Below, piece after piece: positions 5,090-9,676 of a DNA stretch of 9,676 nt. The notes beneath the pieces were generated by a model. The model was not told where the DNA came from, did not search any database, and saw only the letters and a list, made by a program, of their open reading frames with translations. The DNA comes from an uncultured Bacteroidales bacterium (GTDB lineage Bacteria; Bacteroidota; Bacteroidia; Bacteroidales; Paludibacteraceae), in contig CALEPS010000093.1 in the NCBI GenBank assembly GCA_937910305.1, positions 1 to 9,676 on the forward strand. Direction: 5' to 3'. Position 1 is the first letter of the stretch, and every line of letters begins with the position of its first letter. Made by a program: the position numbers and the translations under genes.

Positions 5090-7165
5090 ATGGCATTTAA
5101 TCGCACTTTAATTACTGCTGCACTCCCGTATGCGAACGGTCCAGTGCATATCGGGCACCTCGCCGGAGTGTATATTCCTGCGGATATTTATGCCCGCTAC
5201 CTACGTCTGAAGGGCAAAGAAGTAATGTTCGTTTGTGGCAGTGACGAACATGGTGTGCCCGTAACCATCCGCGCACGGAAAGAAGGCATCACTACCCAAC
5301 AGGTCGTTGACCGCTACCACGAACTGATCAAGCGTTCTTTCGCTGAATTCGGTGTGTCGTTCGATATCTATTCGCGCACTACTTCCCCCACTCATCATCA
5401 GTTTGCCGCCGATTATTTCCGCAAGATGTATGAGGACGGCCAGTTTGTAGAAGAGACTTCGGAACAATTTTATGATCCGGAAACGGGGCATTTCCTCACA
5501 GACCGTAATATCCGGGGGGAATGTCCGCGGTGCCACTCGCTCGGTGCGTACGGAGACCAATGTGAGAAATGCGGTGCTACGCTCTCTCCCGATGAACTGA
5601 TCAACCCTTATAACGCCGAGACCGGTAACCCGTTGGCAAAAAAAGCCACCAAACACTGGTACTTGCCGCTCGATCAATATCAGGCATGGCTCGAAGATTG
5701 GATTCTCAACAACCATAAAGAATGGCGTCCGAATGTTTACGGGCAATGCAAGTCATGGCTGGACGGAGGCCTCAAACCACGCGCCGTGACACGCGACCTC
5801 GACTGGGGAATACCGGTTCCCGTGGAAGGAGCAGAGGGAAAAGTGCTCTATGTATGGTTCGATGCGCCTATCGGTTATATATCCAACACCATCGAATTAT
5901 GCCGGCAACAGCCCGAGAAATACGGCGACTGGCAGAAATGGTGGAAAGACAAGGACACACGGATGATTCATTTCATCGGGAAAGACAATATCGTTTTCCA
6001 TTGTATCGTCTTCCCTGCCATGCTGAAAGCGCAGGGGTACAACCTCCCGGACAACGTGCCGTCCAACGAGTTCCTCAATCTGGAGGGAGACAAGATTTCC
6101 ACATCTCGCAACTGGGCGGTATGGCTTAATGAATATCTGGATGATTTTCCAGGCAAACAGGATGTATTGCGTTATGTGCTGACAGCCAACGCACCGGAGA
6201 CCAAGGATAATGACTTCACCTGGGCGGATTTCCAGGCGCGCAATAACAACGAACTCGTCGCTATATACGGCAATTTCATCAATCGCGCGCTCGTGCTCAC
6301 GGGTAAATATTTCGAAGGACGCGTGCCCGCATGCGGGGAAATGACCGATTATGACAAAGAGGTCATCGCACAAATCACCAGTTACAAATCACAAATAGAG
6401 AGCTTGCTCGATGCCTTCCGGTTCCGCGATGCGCAAAAAGAAGCAATGAACCTTGCCCGGATCGGAAACAAGTACCTGGCAGACACCGAGCCTTGGAAAC
6501 TGGCTAAAACCGATATGAACCGCACATCTACGGTCCTTCATATCGCTCTGCAGATTGCGGCAAACCTCGCTATTGCTTTTGAACCGTTCCTGCCGTTCTC
6601 GTCCGAGAAACTGAAGAACATGCTGCAACTTGGTGCCACTATCGGATGGAACGAATTGGGACGTATGGATATTCTGCCGGAGGGACAGCAGTTAGGCGAA
6701 GTATCGCTGCTGTTTGAGAAAATCGAGGACTCCGCTATCAAGCACCAGCTGGACCGTCTCGAACGGATCAAAACGGAGAACGAAGCGGCAGCCAAAGCGG
6801 AAGCGCTCAAAAACTGGCGGCCGGAACCGGTCAAGGAACCAACAACCATCGATGACTTCGACAAAATGGACATCCGGGTAGCTACCGTTCTTGAATGTAC
6901 CAATGTTAAAAAATCAGATCGTTTGCTGCAGTTCAAACTCGATGACGGTATGGGAGGACGCACTATCCTTTCCGGTATTGCGCAATCCTATCCCGATCCT
7001 TCTGTTCTGATAGGGAAACAGGTATTGTTCATCGCTAATTTCCCTCCGCGTAAAATGATGGGTATAGAAAGCCAGGGAATGATTCTTTCGGCGGTTGATG
7101 CAGACGGACGTCTTATCGTAGTCACCCCTTCCTCTCCGGCTCATCCGGGAGCTGCTGTAGGATAA
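5090..7165 (+). CDS. metG: Methionyl-tRNA synthetase with C-terminal tRNA-binding domain
   Basis: MetG charges tRNA-Met with methionine in the cytosol. From the ATG at 5090 it is 691 residues, the expected length for the long form. The class I HIGH motif is HIGH at 20-23 in PYANGPVHIGHLAG. A four-cysteine zinc knuckle follows at C145, C148, C158 and C161. The KMSKS loop reads KISTS at 335-339 in GDKISTSRNWAVW, a variant I recall from Bacteroidota enzymes. An anticodon-binding helical region follows, then a charged linker (near 565-584), and an EMAP/Arc1p-type tRNA-binding OB-fold at about 585-691 (DKMDIRVATV, SGIAQ, NFPPRKMMGIESQGMIL). An upstream in-frame TTG at 4961 would add 43 residues, but these are Phe-rich and encoded by promoter-like A/T DNA, so I reject that start. 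No Shine-Dalgarno is visible. The gene is followed by a strong terminator and looks monocistronic. Confidence 0.97.
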   Translation: MAFNRTLITAALPYANGPVHIGHLAGVYIPADIYARYLRLKGKEVMFVCGSDEHGVPVTIRARKEGITTQQVVDRYHELIKRSFAEFGVSFDIYSRTTSPTHHQFAADYFRKMYEDGQFVEETSEQFYDPETGHFLTDRNIRGECPRCHSLGAYGDQCEKCGATLSPDELINPYNAETGNPLAKKATKHWYLPLDQYQAWLEDWILNNHKEWRPNVYGQCKSWLDGGLKPRAVTRDLDWGIPVPVEGAEGKVLYVWFDAPIGYISNTIELCRQQPEKYGDWQKWWKDKDTRMIHFIGKDNIVFHCIVFPAMLKAQGYNLPDNVPSNEFLNLEGDKISTSRNWAVWLNEYLDDFPGKQDVLRYVLTANAPETKDNDFTWADFQARNNNELVAIYGNFINRALVLTGKYFEGRVPACGEMTDYDKEVIAQITSYKSQIESLLDAFRFRDAQKEAMNLARIGNKYLADTEPWKLAKTDMNRTSTVLHIALQIAANLAIAFEPFLPFSSEKLKNMLQLGATIGWNELGRMDILPEGQQLGEVSLLFEKIEDSAIKHQLDRLERIKTENEAAAKAEALKNWRPEPVKEPTTIDDFDKMDIRVATVLECTNVKKSDRLLQFKLDDGMGGRTILSGIAQSYPDPSVLIGKQVLFIANFPPRKMMGIESQGMILSAVDADGRLIVVTPSSPAHPGAAVG

Positions 7166-7183
7166 TCAGCACGTACTTTTCCT

Positions 7184-7220
7184 AAAGAATGGCATTCACG
7201 TGAATGCCATTCTTTTTTTT
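7184..7220 (+). terminator. Intrinsic terminator of metG
   Basis: A perfect 32-bp palindrome (7184-7215) with arms AAAGAATGGCATTCAC and its complement folds into a 14-bp stem with loop ACGT, followed by eight T residues (7213-7220, the first three shared with the arm). It lies 18 nt past the metG stop. There is no long opposite T-tract, so it mainly serves the rightward transcript. Confidence 0.92.
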
Positions 7221-7222
7221 CT

Positions 7223-7333
7223 TTTCGAAATTGAATCGAATGGTTTTCGAAATGTTTTGAAATGTTAAATACGACCAAAACGAAATATGCAATATATTAT
7301 TTTTCAACACATTACGGATTGTATGTTTCGAAA
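7223..7333. promoter_or_regulatory. Cluster of three TTTCGAAA palindromes upstream of agaS
   Basis: The 8-bp palindrome TTTCGAAA occurs at 7223-7230, 7245-7252 and 7326-7333, all inside the 267-nt spacer between metG and agaS. The first two are 22 bp apart start to start, about two helical turns. The second is followed directly by the related TTTTGAAATG. This suggests an operator cluster for a regulator of the agaS unit, but the binding protein is unknown. Confidence 0.4.
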
Positions 7334-7334
7334 A

Positions 7335-7350
7335 TATGCTATAAAGCATA
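7335..7350. repeat. Small inverted repeat upstream of the agaS promoter
   Basis: TATGCT-ATAA-AGCATA is a perfect 6-bp inverted repeat with a 4-nt spacer, ending ten bases before the predicted -33 element. It could be an operator half-site pair, but in AT-rich DNA it may be chance. Confidence 0.25.
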
Positions 7351-7359
7351 ATACGCATG

Positions 7360-7391
7360 TGTGATTATTCAAAATAAATGTTGTAATTTTG
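7360..7391 (+). promoter_or_regulatory. Promoter for agaS
   Basis: TAATTTTG (7384-7391) is a full -7 match. The -33 position 20 nt upstream holds TGTG (7360-7363), one mismatch from TTTG. Transcription would start near 7396, leaving about 37 nt of leader. The weaker -33 box fits a promoter that depends on an activator or is relieved from repression. Confidence 0.55.
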
Positions 7392-7432
7392 CGTCGCAAA
7401 CGACTGAAAATAACATTTTAAATATCATCAAT

Positions 7433-8551
7433 ATGGCAAATTACACGTTTAATGAGATTCACCAACAGCCGGAAATGTGGCGCAAGGAGTTGGCTGCGTT
7501 GATGGCGGTAAAGGATGAGGTAAGTGCGTTCATGCACAAGTATTTAACCCACGACACGGATATCGTGCTGACGGGAGCCGGCACATCGGCTTTCATCGGA
7601 GACGCAATAGAGCCGGTGATGCGTGGGATGTGGCGTAATGTGCGCGCAGTTCCCACTACGGATCTGATCACTCATGCGGAGTATCTGCTGGATGCCGAGC
7701 GGCCGTTACTGCTTATCAGCTTTGCCCGGTCCGGTAACAGTCCCGAGAGTGTGGGGGCGGTAAACATTGCTAACAAGCTGTGCAAGAATGTGGCGCATAT
7801 CTACATCACTTGCAACAAGAACGGCAAACTGGCTTTGCAAGCCCAAGACAAAGAGAACATCCTTCTGCTGTTACTGCCGGAAGAGACGGACGACAAGAGT
7901 CTGGCTATGACCAGTAGTTTCTCTACCATGTTGCTGACCTGCCTGATGCTGGGTCACATAGATACATTGGAGAAGGACGTGGAGAAGATCGAGAAGGCTG
8001 TAAAAAATGCAGAGGTGGTAATCGAGCAATACGAGCCCGAACTGAAAGCCATCGGAGAACGTCCTTTTGAACGCGGCGTATTCCTTGGTTCCGGTGCGCT
8101 GAAAGGTATTGCGGAAGAATGTCATCTGAAGCTGCAGGAACTGACTGACGGCGCTGTGGTGTGCAAGTTCGATAGTTTCCTCGGGTTCCGCCACGGTCCG
8201 AAAGCAGTGGTGAACGACAAGTCTATCGTGGTGTACCTGATGACGGACGAAGAGAAAATCATGCGCTATGAGCGTGACTTGGTACGCCAGGTGGACAGCA
8301 ACAACAAACCCGTGGCGCAGGTTATTGTTATCTCCGGACGGGATTCGGAGATGGAGGAAGTGCATGCAGACCTGGTGGTTAAAATGCCGTACTGCAAGGC
8401 GGAGACGGATTTCTACGGCATCATACCGTATGTCCTTGTCGGACAATTATTGGGCTTCTATGCTTCGAAAGCGCACGGCCTGAATCCCGATGCGCCGTCG
8501 GTTAGCGGCAACATCCACCGTGTGGTTGAAGGTGTGACCATTTATGAGTAA
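7433..8551 (+). CDS. agaS: AgaS-family sugar isomerase (SIS domains; galactosamine-6-P deaminase/isomerase type)
   Basis: The 372-residue protein has two SIS phosphosugar-binding domains and no glutaminase domain. SIS-1 shows VLTGAGTSAFIGD (45-57) and SFARSGNSPESV (96-107). SIS-2 shows FLGSGALKGIAEECHLKLQEL (217-237) and GFRHGPKAVV (251-260). The C-terminus SGNIHRVVEGVTIY (358-371) is typical of AgaS. Characterised AgaS proteins convert galactosamine-6-phosphate to tagatose-6-phosphate and ammonia in N-acetylgalactosamine breakdown. The ATG at 7433 is chosen over an in-frame GTG at 7361, because the extra 24 residues are not AgaS-like and the predicted promoter lies inside them. The next gene belongs to the tagatose-bisphosphate aldolase accessory family, which supports the pathway. 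The exact substrate is inferred; closely related SIS proteins act on other amino-sugar phosphates. The deacetylase, kinase and catalytic aldolase are not in the window. Confidence 0.88.
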   Translation: MANYTFNEIHQQPEMWRKELAALMAVKDEVSAFMHKYLTHDTDIVLTGAGTSAFIGDAIEPVMRGMWRNVRAVPTTDLITHAEYLLDAERPLLLISFARSGNSPESVGAVNIANKLCKNVAHIYITCNKNGKLALQAQDKENILLLLLPEETDDKSLAMTSSFSTMLLTCLMLGHIDTLEKDVEKIEKAVKNAEVVIEQYEPELKAIGERPFERGVFLGSGALKGIAEECHLKLQELTDGAVVCKFDSFLGFRHGPKAVVNDKSIVVYLMTDEEKIMRYERDLVRQVDSNNKPVAQVIVISGRDSEMEEVHADLVVKMPYCKAETDFYGIIPYVLVGQLLGFYASKAHGLNPDAPSVSGNIHRVVEGVTIYE

Positions 8552-8676
8552 ACCCCTCCAACCCTCCCCTCAAAGGGAGGGGAAAAGGGTCAACAATAAA
8601 AAATTATCAACATTTATATCCTGTCGCCCTCCGCAGGCAAACACTCCCTCTTGAGGAGGGAGATGGAGGGAGGTTT
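8550..8676. repeat. REPIN-like element: two inverted G/C-rich hairpins between agaS and gatZ
   Basis: Two similar G/C-rich units lie in opposite orientation about 60 nt apart. The left unit (8550-8582) has the hairpin CCCTCCC/GGGAGGG (8562-8568 with 8575-8581). The right unit (8644-8676) has CTCCCTC/GAGGGAG (8644-8650 with 8656-8662). The outer flanks are also imperfect inverted repeats: AAACCCCTCCAACCCTCCC at 8550-8568 against 8658-8676. The AT-rich middle is unrelated to coding sequence. This is the layout of REP doublets (REPINs) mobilised by RAYT transposases. Similar C/T-rich hairpins are, from memory, frequent between Bacteroidota genes. The left end overlaps the agaS stop codon, and the right end supplies the purine-rich stretch before gatZ. 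Confidence 0.65.
8665..8673 (+). promoter_or_regulatory. Strong Shine-Dalgarno-like site for gatZ, contributed by the repeat
   Basis: GGAGGGAGG ends 6 nt before the ATG at 8680, an ideal spacing. No other start in this window has one, as expected in Bacteroidota. The site is part of the right-hand repeat unit, next to its hairpin, and could also pair with the C/T-rich left unit, which would hide it. Confidence 0.55.
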
Positions 8677-8679
8677 CTT

Positions 8680-9676
8680 ATGGCAAAGACTGAAAATATC
8701 CTCCGTGTGATGGAGGAGCGTAAAAAAGCAACAGGAGTACCGATGACGTTATTTGCAGCGTGCCCTAATTCGCTGGCAGTCATCAAAGCATCGTTCCGCG
8801 CAGCGAAACGTAACAACTCGCCGATCTATTTCGCCACGACGCTGAACCAAGTGGACTGCGACGGCGGTTACACCGGCATGACGCAGGCTGAGTTCACAAA
8901 GATCCTTGCCCGTGAGGCAGCGGCTGTTCATTACACCGGTCCGTATGTAGTAGCGATTGACCACGGCGGTCCGTGGCTCAAAGACAAACAGTCGATCGAA
9001 CGCTGGGACACCGAGCGCGCTATGGACGGCGTGAAGAAGAGTTATGAGGCGGCCATCCTCGCCGGTTACGACCTGATTCACGTGGATCCGACCGTAGATA
9101 TCTTCCTGCCGAAAGGTCAGATCATTGACATCCATGTGGTGGTGAAACGTACGGTAGAGCTGATCAAGCACGCAGAGGACTTCCGCAAGGCGCATAATAT
9201 CGCTCCGATTAGCTATGAGGTAGGTACGGAAGAGGTTCACGGCGGTCTGGCAGACGAGAAGACGTTTGACACCTTCCTTGAGGGTCTGAAAGCCGGTCTG
9301 CATGAGGTAGGTCTGGACGACATCTGGCCTTGCTTCATCGTAGGCAAGGTGGGAACGGACCTGCATACCACTTTCTTTGACGCCGAGGTGGCACGCAAGC
9401 TGACCGCTAAGGTGCGTCCGTACGGCAGCTATATCAAGGGCCACTATTCCGACGATGTGGACAACCCTGAAGACTATCCGAAGGCGGGCATGGGTGCCGC
9501 TAACGTGGGTCCGGAGTTCACGATGAACGAATACGATGCGCTGGCGGAGTTGGAAGAAGAGGAGAAGAAACTGTACGCAGAAGGCAAGATTGCTCAGCTG
9601 AGCCACATGACCGAAGTGCTGTGGCAATGCGTCTATGAGTCCAACCGCTGGAAGAAATGGCTGCACGGCGAGGAAG
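8680..9676 (+). CDS. GatZ/KbaZ-family protein (class II tagatose-bisphosphate aldolase accessory-subunit family), partial
   Basis: The first 332 codons are visible and remain open at the right edge. The start ATG at 8680 follows the strong GGAGGGAGG. The protein matches the TIM-barrel GatZ/KbaZ family (PF08013): NQVDCDGGYTGMTQAEF (56-72), AIDHGGPW (92-99), LIHVDPT (132-138), YEVGTEEVHGG (179-189), GLDDIWPCFIVGKVG (211-225), GHYSDD (254-259) and NVGPEFT (275-281). These align segment by segment with E. coli KbaZ as I remember it, but with many differences, so it is a divergent branch. GatZ and KbaZ stabilise a separate catalytic aldolase (GatY/KbaY) that splits tagatose-1,6-bisphosphate; no such partner is visible here. 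His and Glu residues in the DHGG, IHVD, YEVGTE, VHGG and GHYSD motifs could bind a metal, so independent activity, such as aldolase or C4-epimerase, is possible. Its position after agaS suggests tagatose-phosphate metabolism. Confidence 0.85.
   Translation, partial: MAKTENILRVMEERKKATGVPMTLFAACPNSLAVIKASFRAAKRNNSPIYFATTLNQVDCDGGYTGMTQAEFTKILAREAAAVHYTGPYVVAIDHGGPWLKDKQSIERWDTERAMDGVKKSYEAAILAGYDLIHVDPTVDIFLPKGQIIDIHVVVKRTVELIKHAEDFRKAHNIAPISYEVGTEEVHGGLADEKTFDTFLEGLKAGLHEVGLDDIWPCFIVGKVGTDLHTTFFDAEVARKLTAKVRPYGSYIKGHYSDDVDNPEDYPKAGMGAANVGPEFTMNEYDALAELEEEEKKLYAEGKIAQLSHMTEVLWQCVYESNRWKKWLHGEE

Noticed and set aside
7361..7432. A 24-residue N-terminal extension of AgaS starting at GTG
   Set aside because: It overlaps the predicted promoter and lacks similarity to the AgaS N-terminus.
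7433..8551. The SIS protein as GlmS (glucosamine-6-phosphate synthase)
   Set aside because: There is no N-terminal glutaminase domain with catalytic Cys, and the C-terminal SGNIHRVVEGVTIY pattern is of the AgaS type.
8749..9666. A 305-codon open frame on the minus strand opposite the gatZ-like gene
   Set aside because: It is codon-aligned with gatZ and open for the same reason (no TTA, CTA or TCA codons). The plus strand encodes unmistakable GatZ/KbaZ family motifs, preceded by a good ribosome-binding site.
1..9676. tRNA, rRNA, CRISPR array, insertion sequence, prophage or defence island
   Set aside because: I looked for cloverleaf-like segments, regularly spaced repeats, transposase or integrase motifs and toxin-antitoxin pairs on both strands and found none; the gene content is core metabolism and envelope functions.

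Overview
The window reads as chromosomal DNA of a member of the Bacteroidota, most likely order Bacteroidales. Three things point there. A GldJ-type SUMF1 lipoprotein of the type IX secretion / gliding family is present. folP is coupled to the diadenylate cyclase gene cdaA. The intergenic promoters fit the Bacteroidota consensus (TTTG, about 20 nt, TAnnTTTG), and all but one start lacks a Shine-Dalgarno sequence. Coding DNA is of moderate GC content, while intergenic DNA is very AT-rich. The genus cannot be told from the sequence.

Layout. Positions 1-2295 are a minus-strand block: gldJ-like lipoprotein (2295-706), then gcvH (674-300), a hairpin terminator (238-270), and the first 27 codons of an exported protein running off the left edge (82-1). 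At 2374-2452 two back-to-back promoters fire left (gldJ) and right (folP). folP (2457 or 2472 to 3179) overlaps cdaA (3167-3946) by 13 nt. cdaA in turn overlaps the 3' end of a convergent outer-membrane beta-barrel gene (4945-3905) by 42 nt. At 4932-5044 a second divergent pair serves the barrel gene and metG (5090-7165). Here the promoters face each other, so the two RNAs should share complementary 5' ends. metG ends at a 32-bp perfect palindrome followed by a T-tract. A 267-nt spacer with three TTTCGAAA palindromes precedes agaS (7433-8551). A REPIN-like inverted pair of G/C-hairpins fills the gap to a gatZ/kbaZ-family gene (8680 to beyond the right edge).

How the genes fit together. gldJ is envelope/secretion machinery. 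gcvH is the lipoyl carrier of glycine cleavage, which feeds one-carbon units to the folate pool; FolP makes the pterin precursor of that pool. CdaA makes c-di-AMP. metG charges tRNA-Met. agaS plus the gatZ-like gene look like a small catabolic operon for amino-sugar phosphate (galactosamine-6-P to tagatose-6-P and onward). Most of this is ordinary core genome. The parts most worth a second look are the REPIN-like element that supplies the gatZ ribosome-binding site, the TTTCGAAA cluster, the mutually overlapping promoters at 4932-5044, and the unusually compact FolP. I found no clear sign of an undescribed defence or mobile system, and no tRNA, rRNA, CRISPR array or IS element.
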